A DNA stretch of 64,000 nucleotides from Bacillus proteolyticus (GTDB taxonomy: Bacteria > Bacillota > Bacilli > Bacillales > Bacillaceae_G), in the NCBI RefSeq assembly GCF_001884065.1, contig NZ_MACH01000068.1:53160-117159 (forward strand). The letters are read 5' to 3'. Made by a program: the position numbers and the translations under genes. Of this stretch, positions 53,319 to 61,928 are shown piece by piece. How positions within the stretch are numbered: position 1 is the stretch's first letter; each line of letters starts with the position of its first letter. The notes under the pieces were generated by a model. That model made no database searches. It was not told the origin of the DNA and worked only from the letters and a program-made list of their open reading frames with translations.

Positions 53319-54977
53319 TTAAAACTTAATACCATCCAGCATAAAGTCGAATTCATCCACAAGAATGTTATCCGCTTGCCATAGTGCATGAATGAAAGCT
53401 TGGAATCCATCTGTTTTACGCTTAAATTCATCTTTTTTCAGATATTCTTTGTTGCCGTCTTTTTTGATGTGGACGTAGACGTTGTTGGTGTACCAACGCA
53501 TTAATGGATTATCTCCAAAAATAATACGATTGTTTGCAAATAATGTTTCAACTCTTGGTGCTAATAAAGAATGAATAGCTTTTGGATTACGAATATATAA
53601 CAATATGAAACCTTCAGCTTCAAGTGCCGTTTTAACAAGATCAAGACGGAATGTATCAGCTACAATCGTATTAACCCCATATAACTCACGCATTTTTACA
53701 AACCAATCTACAATGTGAGAGATATTAATAACCGGTTCATCTAGAATAGTAAGTAATCCTTGTTCTTCCCATTCTTTAATAGGTACTTTTAATTTCACTT
53801 TATCCAAGAATCCTTTTCGTACAAAGGAGTGTGTTTTCCAAATGTAATCCTCACCATTCTTGAACAATAACCCTACTGATGCGAAGTCTTTGATGCTGGC
53901 GAAGTCGAGGCCGCCCACAGCTGTTTTATGTCTTAGATCTGGAATTTCTCTAAGTGTTTCCCCATCTTCTTCATAACCAGTACGAATTATTTCTTCCCAC
54001 GGAGCAACAGACTTTGTTAAATCTGTTTCAGGGTAGTTCATACGTTTCGTTATAAATTCTTCACGATTAGATGGATTGTTTGCTAACTGTTTATATTGAG
54101 TTAATACCTTTTTAAATAAACCTTTAGCATAGGCGCTTCTCGGCTCGCTAAACATCGGGTTCGCTTTTTCCCACACTTCTGGATTATCAATTTCTTCTGG
54201 ATCATCAATCTTACAGATAAAAGGAAACAATGGATCTTCTAAATCTTTTCCTTTAAGAATATTCATCGCTCGTTCTTTCGTCTTGTCTAAGAATCCATCA
54301 CGAACAAAACCATCTGTACCAATAAAAAATTCTCTAGCATTTGGTACTTTTCCAAGTCCACTAGAGAATACATTTACTACATCAAAATTTTCATATCGAT
54401 GTATTTCATCATAAATAACACAACCGTCACGAAGTCCATCTTTAGAACTTGCATTAGATGTGTGATATTGCATAACGCTTTTTGTATCATTACCAAGTAT
54501 TTCAACCTTAGTGCGGTAAAACATGTCTTCTAATACTTCTTTACCTTCAATTGAATCATACACTTCACGAAAAGAAACTTTTGCTTGCTTCTCATTGTTG
54601 GCCACAATAGAAACATTGTAGCGATCTATTCCATGTAATGGACTAATAAAGAAATGGCATAACGATGAAATCAAACCATTTTTACCACCACCACGAGCCA
54701 TCATAATTAAAAATTGCTCGTAAAATACAGAATCATCTTCTTTATAAAAGAGGAAGACGAATGCTGTTAGGAATTTTTGAAATGGCTGCAATTTGAAATA
54801 CCATTTCTCAGTGAATTTTATATAATCCTCATGCATTTCAGTATCGAAATATAAATCGTCACGAGTTAATATATATTTCTCCAGGTACTCCATTAGCATT
54901 ATGCGCTCTTTGTTTAGCTTAATTTTCTCTGTTCGATACATTTCTATATATTCACTGACATATTGATTCTGAATCAT
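53319..54977 (-). CDS. terL: Terminase large subunit
   Basis: 552 residues. ATPase part: FLIMMARGGGKNGLISSL (P-loop variant), VSIVANNEKQAKVSFREV and GCVIYDEIHRYENF (Walker B with catalytic Glu). Nuclease part: AVGGLDFASIKDFASVG (first metal Asp), NTIVADTFRLDLVKTA and the C-terminal KTDGFQAFIHALWQADNI. It packs DNA into the procapsid and cuts it at the end of packaging. Overlaps the small subunit gene by four bases (ATGA). Confidence 0.95.
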   Translation of the reverse strand: MIQNQYVSEYIEMYRTEKIKLNKERIMLMEYLEKYILTRDDLYFDTEMHEDYIKFTEKWYFKLQPFQKFLTAFVFLFYKEDDSVFYEQFLIMMARGGGKNGLISSLCHFFISPLHGIDRYNVSIVANNEKQAKVSFREVYDSIEGKEVLEDMFYRTKVEILGNDTKSVMQYHTSNASSKDGLRDGCVIYDEIHRYENFDVVNVFSSGLGKVPNAREFFIGTDGFVRDGFLDKTKERAMNILKGKDLEDPLFPFICKIDDPEEIDNPEVWEKANPMFSEPRSAYAKGLFKKVLTQYKQLANNPSNREEFITKRMNYPETDLTKSVAPWEEIIRTGYEEDGETLREIPDLRHKTAVGGLDFASIKDFASVGLLFKNGEDYIWKTHSFVRKGFLDKVKLKVPIKEWEEQGLLTILDEPVINISHIVDWFVKMRELYGVNTIVADTFRLDLVKTALEAEGFILLYIRNPKAIHSLLAPRVETLFANNRIIFGDNPLMRWYTNNVYVHIKKDGNKEYLKKDEFKRKTDGFQAFIHALWQADNILVDEFDFMLDGIKF

Positions 54978-55336
54978 GTTAAATCTTTAGCTGAGCGCTT
55001 TGTTTTTTGTTTTTCATTTTCAGCAATTTCTTTTGGTAATAAATTAAACAGTTTATCACATGCAACCGTATAACGATTAATCATCGTATTGTATGATTTT
55101 TGGGAGGGGTTTTCCACGGTCATTTTTTGTGAACCATTCTCATATTTAATGGTTGGACCCTTTAGTTTAATTTCATCTTCTAGTATCTCAAGAGTAATTG
55201 TCATAAAGGCCACACGTTCAATTAACCTTGTGGCTGCTTCACGTTTTTCATTCGAAATATCTTTGAAAATTTCATGCCATTTTTTAACTTCTTCTGCAAT
55301 CATTTCGTCTTGTTTTGATCTACTTAATTTAGCCAT
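54974..55336 (-). CDS. terS: Terminase small subunit (P27-like)
   Basis: 120 residues, mostly helical: MAKLSRSKQDEMIAEEVKKW, KREAATRLIERVAFMTITLE, then QKSYNTMINRYTVACDKLFN with the KNP/QKSYN-type pattern of P27-family small terminases. Recognises the packaging site. The proposed cos region lies directly upstream (55337-55463). Confidence 0.88.
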   Translation of the reverse strand: MAKLSRSKQDEMIAEEVKKWHEIFKDISNEKREAATRLIERVAFMTITLEILEDEIKLKGPTIKYENGSQKMTVENPSQKSYNTMINRYTVACDKLFNLLPKEIAENEKQKTKRSAKDLT

Positions 55337-55463
55337 TCATGGGTACCCCCTCCCTCATGCGCAATATTGCTGATAAATTTGGAAAATCGACCCCCTCCTC
55401 CGGTGCCCCTTAGACGAAAAAAGGTGAAATATTTTAAGGGGGGGTATTGTTTCTGAATCATTT
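55337..55463 (-). other. Candidate cos (packaging) site between HNH and terminase genes
   Basis: A 127-base gap, unusual in this tightly packed module. On the minus strand it has a G-rich block (GGGGCACCGGAGGAGGGGGT, near 55390-55415) and a run of seven G/C at 55438-55446. HNH-terminase phages keep cos here, and the HNH protein is needed for cutting. The exact nick site is not defined. Confidence 0.5.
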
Positions 55464-55799
55464 TTACCACTTCTCATCATTTTCCCATTTGTTTATTTTC
55501 TTTTTGAATGTTCTACCGTGTTCTTTATTGTGGCAATCCACACAGATTGTTTCTAAGTTATCTATTTCTAATGCAAGCGCTGGATGATGTTCTAATTCTT
55601 TTATATGATGGACAACGAGTTGTATCTTCTTACGCTTGGCACTCTCACTGTATTCGTTTGTATCAGTTTGAACACGACCGTTTCGTTTACACTCTTGGCA
55701 TTCATAGTTGTCTCGCTTCTTTACTTGTTCACGTAACTGTTTCCATTCACCACTGTCATAGAACTTACGCTTCTGTTGTTTGGTTTTGTATTCATTCAC
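55464..55799 (-). CDS. HNH endonuclease next to the terminase
   Basis: 111 residues. Motifs: RDNYECQECKRNGR (first zinc Cys pair), LVVHHIKELEHHPALAL (HNH His) and DNLETICVDCHNKEHGRTFK (Asn/His and second Cys pair). Such HNH proteins work with HK97-like terminases in cos cleavage. The start is GTG 55799, overlapping the TGA of the upstream small gene. No internal ATG would keep the N-terminal KRKFYDSGEWKQL. Confidence 0.92.
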   Translation of the reverse strand: MNEYKTKQQKRKFYDSGEWKQLREQVKKRDNYECQECKRNGRVQTDTNEYSESAKRKKIQLVVHHIKELEHHPALALEIDNLETICVDCHNKEHGRTFKKKINKWENDEKW

Positions 55800-55965
55800 T
55801 ATCCTTTACCTCAATCAAACCTGTATCAATCCGCTTCTCTCGATGTTGAATATCAAGGCACTTCTCACAGTAGAAAGTAGCAGAGATATCCAAGCCATAA
55901 TGTTTAGCATCAGAATAGAAAGAAGTAGTCTCACTATCTAATACTTGATGCTTATGCTCACACAT
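55792..55965 (-). CDS. Small phage zinc-finger-like protein (57 residues)
   Basis: ATG 55965 after AAGGAGTGAGGAT. The peptide begins MCEHKHQVLDSETTSFYSD and has FYCEKCLDIQHREKR: a C-x-H and a later C-x-x-C give a possible zinc site. Late-region genes of this kind are common before HNH genes in Bacillus phages. It overlaps the HNH start by eight bases. Confidence 0.7.
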   Translation of the reverse strand: MCEHKHQVLDSETTSFYSDAKHYGLDISATFYCEKCLDIQHREKRIDTGLIEVKDSE

Positions 55966-55981
55966 CTATCCTCACTCCTTA

Positions 55982-56086
55982 TCAATCTAATTCTTCTACT
56001 TCCTTAGCCTTAATGAACTGAATCATAATAAGTAAGCAGAGTGTCATTCCTACACAATATCCAATAAAGAAGCTCAACCACGTCAT
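55982..56086 (-). CDS. Small phage membrane peptide (34 residues)
   Basis: ATG 56086 after AAAGGAGTGAGGGA, an excellent ribosome site. One membrane helix (WLSFFIGYCVGMTLCLLIMI) with a charged end (KAKEVEELD). It lies in the chain of tightly spaced late genes. Function unknown. Confidence 0.65.
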   Translation of the reverse strand: MTWLSFFIGYCVGMTLCLLIMIQFIKAKEVEELD

Positions 56087-56098
56087 TCCCTCACTCCT

Positions 56099-56329
56099 TT
56101 AATCTATTTCTTTCACTTCTTCAATCGCACATACGATAGCTTCCAAAATGTCTTCTTCACTTATCTTTCTTCTTAGATCATTTTGTAAATTAACAAGTGC
56201 CTGTTTTAATTCTTCCACAGTGACCGACAATTCTTTTATCGATTCCTTTAGCTCTTGATTTTCTATAGCTAAATTAGATAAATATTCGAGTTTCTTTTTC
56301 AATTTGATGTTTTGTAACATTGCATCCAT
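56099..56329 (-). CDS. Small coiled-coil phage protein
   Basis: 76 residues, a heptad-patterned helix throughout (LKKKLEYLSNLAIENQELKE, SVTVEELKQALVNLQNDLRR). ATG 56329 follows AAGGTGGTGTAAGTA. Part of the phage late small-gene run; no specific function recognised. Confidence 0.7.
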   Translation of the reverse strand: MDAMLQNIKLKKKLEYLSNLAIENQELKESIKELSVTVEELKQALVNLQNDLRRKISEEDILEAIVCAIEEVKEID

Positions 56330-56390
56330 TACTTACACCACCTTTTGAATCCCATAATAAAAAGCACCCGAATGGATGCTTAGATTAAAC

Positions 56391-56558
56391 TTATTCATTA
56401 TTACTTTCTCTACTTTCATCATTATCTGATTTCGGGTCTAACATGCTTCCTATATCAGGCGGCAAAGTTAACTCTATACCAGCTACTGGTTGATTATCCT
56501 CATTAAAATAATACTTCTTCACCTTATTCAATTCTTCATTTTTCTTATTTTCACTCAT
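56391..56558 (-). CDS. Small hydrophilic phage protein
   Basis: 55 residues from ATG 56558 (AGGTGGGG before it; the earlier in-frame ATG 56591 has none). Sequence NKKNEELNKVKKYYFNEDNQ and GIELTLPPDIGSMLDPKSD, acidic C-terminus. Typical of small phage genes of unknown role. Confidence 0.65.
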   Translation of the reverse strand: MSENKKNEELNKVKKYYFNEDNQPVAGIELTLPPDIGSMLDPKSDNDESRESNNE

Positions 56559-56670
56559 ATTACCCCACCTTTTATGTATGATATTAAACACTTTACTTAA
56601 TATTTACATTGAGAAAGATAATATACTATTTTTTCAACTCTCACACGACTTATACACTTTTTCCATAATA

Positions 56671-56696
56671 AAAAGCACTCCATAAGGAATGCTTTA
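56671..56696 (-). terminator. Terminator after the DUF3942-like gene
   Basis: AAAGCATTCCTTATGGAGTGCTTTTT hairpin on the minus strand, 20 bases beyond the gene stop. It separates this cargo gene from the phage late genes. Confidence 0.75.
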
Positions 56697-56716
56697 ATTT
56701 TTAACTGTATTAACAC

Positions 56717-57103
56717 TTAATCTAGAATTTCTGCAAAAACTTCTTTTAAATAACTATTAAATCGCCATTCAGAAAATCGCATTCCACTTCTTGAAGAATA
56801 CAATTCATTTTCCAATAAATATAACTCATCTAACTTAGTAACACCCGTACCAGATCTTTGTTCAACGTCTATCACTCTTTTTTCTTGATTAACTACAAAA
56901 CGAAGCACAGTATCTTCAATCTTAATATATTTACTATCCTTTAGATTAATTATTAAATTCTCTTTTTCACCGCTCAGTGGAAACTCATCACACATTTTTT
57001 GAAAAAGCGGAGATAGTTCATCAAACTTTTCGAATAGCATATCTTCTTCTACTTCACCAATATAAGACTTTAACCTACTAATAGTCGCATCTAGAGTCAT
57101 CAT
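56717..57103 (-). CDS. Small acidic protein, DUF3942-like
   Basis: 128 residues: LDATISRLKSYIGEVEEDML, FDELSPLFQKMCDEFP, KYIKIEDTVLRFVVNQEKRV and FNSYLKEVFAEIL. This layout recalls the B. cereus-group DUF3942 family as I remember it (short helix, I-DNTVL-F, tail with YMKEAF), but the match is not secure. Own promoter region upstream (AT-rich) and own terminator: not part of the phage transcription unit. First of the cargo genes. Confidence 0.6.
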   Translation of the reverse strand: MMTLDATISRLKSYIGEVEEDMLFEKFDELSPLFQKMCDEFPLSGEKENLIINLKDSKYIKIEDTVLRFVVNQEKRVIDVEQRSGTGVTKLDELYLLENELYSSRSGMRFSEWRFNSYLKEVFAEILD

Positions 57104-57194
57104 TTTTTATACACCTCTGTTAAAATTAAATTTAGAATCGTTGTCAAATGTTAATTTTAACATAAGCAACATATATTTCCTCTTTAAAACTATT

Positions 57195-57225
57195 AAAAAG
57201 AGCAACCGTGCACCAGTTGCCCTTT
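57195..57225. terminator. Hairpin, possible terminator
   Basis: AAAGAGCAACCG / AGTTGCCCTTT-like imperfect arms with a T run on the minus strand. The gap 57104-57602 also holds a small GAAGAGC-AAAA-GCTCTTC hairpin at 57337-57354 and one 43-codon frame. Confidence 0.5.
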
Positions 57226-57455
57226 CGTCAAAATCTTATTTTATCACTATATAAATACGGTAAATGAAGTTTTATTCTTCTTCCAATCGCCTAATGCCGC
57301 TACATTTATCTGCTCCAACAATATTAAGTAACTGGAAGAAGAGCAAAAGCTCTTCTTAATAACAGTAGCATTCAATCAGTACCATCTGCTGATTTCGGAT
57401 TTTATGTGCCATCATTATGAAACCGTTTAGACATACAGATTATAAAGGAGTCTTT

Positions 57456-57587
57456 ATGAGTCGTGTTTTCCGCCACTGCTCACAATACAAATATATCACG
57501 TTGATTCCAAAACAACCGGCACATTTACTGCCAAAAAGCGGTCACGACTCTGCCAATTATTATAAAATAGCAAGGTCTTTTCATTAA
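57456..57587 (+). CDS. Possible 43-residue peptide
   Basis: ATG 57456 with AAAGGAG five bases before it; peptide SRVFRHCSQYKYITLIPKQP then PKSGHDSANYYKIARS. The ribosome site is good, but the sequence is basic and unlike anything I know; it may be a remnant of a larger gene. It converges on the DUF1259 gene. Confidence 0.3.
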   Translation: MSRVFRHCSQYKYITLIPKQPAHLLPKSGHDSANYYKIARSFH

Positions 57588-57602
57588 CAACCATTATTAA
57601 AA

Positions 57603-58460
57603 CTAACCCAAAAACGCAAGCGCATTTTTCGATTTTCTCGCAAATGCAAGAGGATCATCTAACGCTTCCCAGTGAACATATATTAAATGAGGATCGTCTT
57701 CTAACCAGTGATTGTGAAATGCTGAAACTATGAAACCAACTTGACGAAGATTTGAAATCAATTGATTGGTCTGCTCTTGATTCGTTGCAGTTTCACCTAA
57801 ACAAAGTGCAACTTCCGATGAATCAAGGGACTCAAACGAAAAGAGTTGATGATGCACTAGAGGTGAATTTGTAGTTCTTCCTAAGATAGTCGCTTCAAAA
57901 TTTAAAGGTCGCATAACAAAACATACGGGCCCTGATTCAATTTCACCTTCACCACCTAACATTGTAGTAAATGCATCACATAATTCTTGAAATTCTGGAG
58001 ATACTACAGGTGGTGGTAAATCTGGTGGTAATACTGGACCTAAGAAATCAATAGCTTCTCTTGTTTTTCTCGCAAATGCAATAGGATCATCTATTGATTC
58101 CCAGTGAATATAAAATAAACGGGGATTTTCATCTATCCAGTGATTATGCAAACCTGATACGGTAATACCGCGATCACGAAGATTAGAAAGGAGTTGTTCA
58201 ATCTGATTTTCAAAAGCTGCAGTTTCACCTAAACAAAGTGCATTTCCTGATTCATCAAGAGATTCAAACGAAAAAAATTGATAATTAACCAAAGGTGAAT
58301 TTGATTTTCTTCCTAAAACTGTTGCATCAAATATTCTAGTTCGAGTTACAGTACATACAGGTCCTGGATCAATTGAATGATCAGTACCTCCTAAAATATC
58401 AAAAAATCGTTGGCATAAATTCCCAAATACTGGTTCTACTATTCGTATGTTTTCTTCCAT
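57603..58460 (-). CDS. Double DUF1259 (LppY/LpqO-like) protein
   Basis: 285 residues made of two homologous halves (about 8-142 and 152-285) joined by a proline linker (GPVLPPDLPPPVVSP). Each half has PGPVC/SGPVC, NSPLV-x-x-Q-x-FSFESLD, ALCLGETA, and the DUF1259 core GLHNHWIDENPRLFYIHWE or AFHNHWLEDDPHLIYVHWE, then DP-x-AFARK. The H-N-H-W with a later H-W looks like a metal site. No signal peptide is seen, unlike many family members. Function unknown. ATG 58460 follows AGGAGGAAT. The long gap upstream shows no phage genes, so it is cargo. Confidence 0.82.
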   Translation of the reverse strand: MEENIRIVEPVFGNLCQRFFDILGGTDHSIDPGPVCTVTRTRIFDATVLGRKSNSPLVNYQFFSFESLDESGNALCLGETAAFENQIEQLLSNLRDRGITVSGLHNHWIDENPRLFYIHWESIDDPIAFARKTREAIDFLGPVLPPDLPPPVVSPEFQELCDAFTTMLGGEGEIESGPVCFVMRPLNFEATILGRTTNSPLVHHQLFSFESLDSSEVALCLGETATNQEQTNQLISNLRQVGFIVSAFHNHWLEDDPHLIYVHWEALDDPLAFARKSKNALAFLG

Positions 58461-59129
58461 ATTATATTCCTCCTAAAATTTTATAGGATTATCTTCCTTA
58501 AATTGAAGAAGACAATATATGCTATTCTAGCAATCCATTATTAGCTTGGACAATAATGAAAAAATTAATAGAAAATCATAGCTTGTATCAGATTTCTCCC
58601 AATTACTCATATCTTATATTGTGTGTAACTGACCCATTCGTTGAATCCCTTGCTATCATTGACTTAATTAAATTTTCTCTTTTGAGTTACACAGTACAAA
58701 ATTTATGAGTAACTATATAGGGGTACCACCACAACCTAAGATTAAGTAAAGTCCGTTCAACTAGATTTTTTCTGTTTTCTAAAGAGGTGATATCAGCTAT
58801 CTAAAAATCTGTATACCAAATAAACCCTAACGGGTTTCATTTTTTTAATTAAGCTACATGATTATGATTAACGAAACAATTGTACATGACACCCAATATA
58901 TCAAAGACTTTTTCTTCTCATATCGATGAGATTCCCTTCCGTTTTTCTGCAAAAAATTAAACAAACGAAGCAAGATTTTTGATAGTTTTCGAGTATCTTT
59001 TTGTAGAGATTGATAAAGAAATAGAAAGTGGTATTTTACAAATTTTATACACTTAAGGAATTTGTAAGGATCAAGTAAGAAAAACGAGAGCTTTGTTTCG
59101 TATAATCAAAATATAAAGTGAAGGAAGAG
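58461..59129. other. Gene-poor cargo spacer
   Basis: About 670 bases without a supportable gene. It holds a small hairpin AAACCC-TAAC-GGGTTT followed by a T run (58822-58846) that may be a weak terminator, and a CATATATT-like sequence upstream of the DUF1259 gene that could be a sporulation promoter. Nothing else convincing. Confidence 0.5.
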
Positions 59130-59225
59130 AGGTTAGGAATTACCAGAGCGATTACGACAAAACCAGAACTGTTGGTTTTAGATGAACCTATCAATGGTTT
59201 AGACGATTTTGCTATTCCATACTGA
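59130..59225 (+). pseudogene. ABC transporter ATPase fragment
   Basis: A 31-codon open stretch without a start: RLGITRAITTKPELLVLDEP then INGLDDFAIPY-stop. This is the region from signature helix to Walker B of an antibiotic-type ABC ATPase. Nothing before or after continues the gene. Remnant of a lost transporter. Confidence 0.7.
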
Positions 59226-59362
59226 TCATCACGGCCTTTTTTAGATTAATAATATCAGTATGTCCAAGTTTGGGAGATTACTTGCAGATATTTTGAAGTT
59301 TTTGCACCAGAACCCTAATTACCATACCTGTTTTTTTACCATCACATATTGGAGGTTAAAAC

Positions 59363-60742
59363 ATGAATAAAAAAAAGAAAATACAAAAATCAGCACTTTC
59401 CTTTATCCTACTCTTTTCTTTAGGCGTTTCATCTTTCCCGCTTACAACAGCTACTCACGCAGATACACGTGAGGAACAATCTGCAGAAAAGAAATTAGTC
59501 CCTTTAACGGAGCGTACATCATTATTTTTTGAATATCTCCAGCAAGGTAAGTATGCAGAGGCACTCCAGTTGACGTCTGCTGCTTTTCAATCCAAGTTTA
59601 CAGCAAACACATTACAAAACTGGTGGACACAAAGTGGGATAAAAATCATGGGAACACCTGTAATAAAAGAACGAAACTTGGTCCATCAGACGGTGGAAAT
59701 TCCAGGAGCCATTAAAGGAACTACCATACCGTTACTCATTAAATTCACACCTGGCGGGAAAGTAGATGAAGTTGGAGAAAGGCCGCCCCAGGAATCTTAT
59801 ACCATCCCGCATCCTAGCTATGATCAACCTGCTTCCTATCAAGAACGTGAAATCGTCATTGGAAATTCTACATATCCGTTACCAGCCACATTAACGGTTC
59901 CGAAACATAAGCCTGGTGAAAAGGTACCCGTCGTTGTTCTTGTTCATGGTGCTGGCATCCATGATCGCGATGCTACATACTTGGGAACAAAAATTTTACG
60001 AGACCTTGCGGTGGGCCTTTCATCCAACGGAATTGCAGTGTTGCGTTATGAAAAACGTACCTTAGAACACGCATTAAAGATGAGTGCAGAACCTGTTACG
60101 TTAGACCGTGATACTACAGATGATGCCATATATGCAGCAAAATCAGCAGCGCAGCAGGAGGGCATTGATCCAAATAATATTTTCATTCTCGGACATAGCC
60201 AAGGAGCTGGCACAATGCCGCGTATACTGAGCAAAGCGCCTTCCTCACTTGTTCGAGGAAGTATCTTACTCGCACCACCTGCACGCCCTTTGACTGACAC
60301 TGCCATTGATGTGAGTCAATACCTTGGGGCGCCAAAGGAAGTAATCGATGAACTAAAAAGACAGTTCGCTTTTATCCTGGATCCTACTTTCAATCCTGAC
60401 CATCCGCCAGCTGGCTACAATTTTCCGTTTCCGTCCCCTCATTTTATGTATGATGTTACTAGGTGGCGTCCAGTTGAGGAGGCAAAATCACGAAAAGAGC
60501 CTTTACTGATTCTGCAAGGGGCACGCGATTATCAAGTAACAGTAAAAGATGAATATACAAAATGGCAGGAAGGACTTTCAAACCGCGGGAATGTTCAGTT
60601 CAAAGAATACCCGAAATTGAATCATTTCTTCACGGAGGGTGACGGGGAATTGAGTCTTCCAAGTGAGTACGAAATCCCTGCCAATGTTCCCGAGTACGTC
60701 ATCCAGGACATTATTACATGGGTCAATGAGACAAAAAAATAA
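59363..60742 (+). CDS. Secreted alpha/beta hydrolase with DUF3887-like N-terminal domain
   Basis: 459 residues. Signal peptide 1-33 (KKKIQKSALSFILLFSLGVS, cleavage after THA-D). Residues about 45-140 are a DUF3887-like domain (YLQQGKYAEALQLTSAAFQS, GIKIMGTPVIKE). The hydrolase domain follows: VVVLVHGAGIHDRD (oxyanion loop), GIAVLRYEKRT, ILGHSQGAGTMPRIL (nucleophile Ser), LLILQGARDYQVT (Asp) and YPKLNHFFTEG (His). It should be an exported esterase or peptidase. ATG 59363 follows TTGGAGGTT. Base composition is richer in GC than around it, a sign of transfer. Orientation opposite to the phage genes. Confidence 0.88.
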   Translation: MNKKKKIQKSALSFILLFSLGVSSFPLTTATHADTREEQSAEKKLVPLTERTSLFFEYLQQGKYAEALQLTSAAFQSKFTANTLQNWWTQSGIKIMGTPVIKERNLVHQTVEIPGAIKGTTIPLLIKFTPGGKVDEVGERPPQESYTIPHPSYDQPASYQEREIVIGNSTYPLPATLTVPKHKPGEKVPVVVLVHGAGIHDRDATYLGTKILRDLAVGLSSNGIAVLRYEKRTLEHALKMSAEPVTLDRDTTDDAIYAAKSAAQQEGIDPNNIFILGHSQGAGTMPRILSKAPSSLVRGSILLAPPARPLTDTAIDVSQYLGAPKEVIDELKRQFAFILDPTFNPDHPPAGYNFPFPSPHFMYDVTRWRPVEEAKSRKEPLLILQGARDYQVTVKDEYTKWQEGLSNRGNVQFKEYPKLNHFFTEGDGELSLPSEYEIPANVPEYVIQDIITWVNETKK

Positions 60743-60751
60743 GAAAACATC

Positions 60752-60791
60752 AAAAGCCTTCATGCAATCATCATTGCGTGAAGGCTTTTTT
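60752..60791 (+). terminator. Terminator of the hydrolase gene
   Basis: AAAAGCCTTCATGCAAT / ATTGCGTGAAGGCTTTT hairpin followed by TT, ten bases after the stop. Confidence 0.88.
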
Positions 60792-60875
60792 GAAACTAAT
60801 AATTTCATCCAAGTGATTCAGACATATCTATTATTTGCCTTGTTACCCCTAGATTTAAAAAGAAAAAAGCAATGA

Positions 60876-61418
60876 TTAGATTTTAAACCTAGTCATTGCT
60901 TTATCCATTGCATCTTGGTTTACACCTATATAACGTAACGTGACCTTCTCTGACGAGTGATTGAATATCTCCATAAGTAATGCTATGTTTTTCGTTTGCA
61001 TGTACATATGATACCCGTACGTCTTTCTCAGTGTATGTGTGCCTATTTCATCTAATCCGAATTCTGCCGCAGCTCCGTTTAGTATCTTATATGCCATGCT
61101 ACGACCGATTGGACGATTCCTCCCTTGTCTACTTTGCAATAGGTAGTCATTATCTTCTCTTTCTTCTATAAACCATTTAAGCTCTCTTTTAAGAGATGCG
61201 GTAATTTGTATTCTTTTTTGTTTCCCTGTTTTCTTTTCCCTCATAGATATATGACTGCCCTTGACATCTCCTACCTTCAGTTTCAAAATATCTGAGATTC
61301 TCAGGCCTGTATTAATGCCCATAATGAAGAGAATGTAATTACGTAAGTTCTTTTCCTTAAAATACTCTTTTAGCTGCTGTATTTGCTCTGGCTCACGTAT
61401 CGGTTGAACAAAATTCAT
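60876..61418 (-). CDS. Short tyrosine recombinase, phage late-region type
   Basis: 180 residues, only the catalytic domain. All key residues are there: Arg in NTGLRISDILKLK, Lys in REKKTGKQKRI, H-x-x-R in GTHTLRKTYGYHMY, His in EIFNHSSEKVT and Tyr in LRYIGVNQD. It lacks the N-terminal arm-binding and core-binding domains of prophage integrases (usually 350-400 residues). This short form commonly follows ArpU genes in Bacillus phages; its role may be in DNA resolution rather than integration. TAATG overlap with the ArpU gene. Confidence 0.9.
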   Translation of the reverse strand: MNFVQPIREPEQIQQLKEYFKEKNLRNYILFIMGINTGLRISDILKLKVGDVKGSHISMREKKTGKQKRIQITASLKRELKWFIEEREDNDYLLQSRQGRNRPIGRSMAYKILNGAAAEFGLDEIGTHTLRKTYGYHMYMQTKNIALLMEIFNHSSEKVTLRYIGVNQDAMDKAMTRFKI

Positions 61419-61900
61419 TATTCATTACCTCCAGTTTCTTCTGTCTCGTAAACTTCTAATCCAAGCGCAAAAGCAAGTTTATAAAATGCTTTGGACTTCC
61501 AACGTCGATAAGTACGCTCTGACATTCCAATTTCGTTATAAACCATGTAATCACATACATCCTCTTCTTCTAAATAACGTTTACAAATAATATCCCTTTG
61601 AATACTTCCTGCACGTCCATTTCCTAATCGATTTAGAAATTGATCAATACGTAATGAAATTCTTTCAAGCCACTCTTCTCTCTTACTTTGTTGAATGTTT
61701 TCCATAGCAACATCTTCTAAAGGCTTACCAACTGAATATGTAGGGCCATGTTCTCTTATTTCATAAGAAGGAGTGACTTTCATTTCTTTACGCATCATCC
61801 CAAATTGTCTATAAATACGTACACTTTCCAACACGCCTTCTAATTCCTCTTGTGTCGCTGTTCTATCAATTTTTGGTAAGAAAGATAATTGTTTAGTCAT
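61418..61900 (-). CDS. ArpU-family phage late transcription regulator
   Basis: 160 residues: LSFLPKIDRTATQEELEGVL, then GNGRAGSIQRDIICKRYLEE, CDYMVYNEIGMSERTYRRWK and KAFYKLAFALGLEVYE. This is a sigma-region-4-like helix-turn-helix at the C-terminus, the ArpU/RinA-like pattern. It should switch on the late genes, but here the late genes lie beyond 4 kb of cargo. ATG 61900 follows GGAGTG. Confidence 0.9.
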   Translation of the reverse strand: MTKQLSFLPKIDRTATQEELEGVLESVRIYRQFGMMRKEMKVTPSYEIREHGPTYSVGKPLEDVAMENIQQSKREEWLERISLRIDQFLNRLGNGRAGSIQRDIICKRYLEEEDVCDYMVYNEIGMSERTYRRWKSKAFYKLAFALGLEVYETEETGGNE

Positions 61901-61928
61901 GTAAGACCACTCCTTTTTTATTTTTAGA

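Noticed and set aside
58715-58735. GGTGGTACC on the minus strand, like a T-box core
   Set aside because: There is no stem I, specifier loop or terminator around it, and no gene follows in that direction.
60876-61418. Prophage integrase marking an att site
   Set aside because: Only the catalytic domain is present and it is coupled to ArpU, as in late regions; no att repeats could be identified at the edges.
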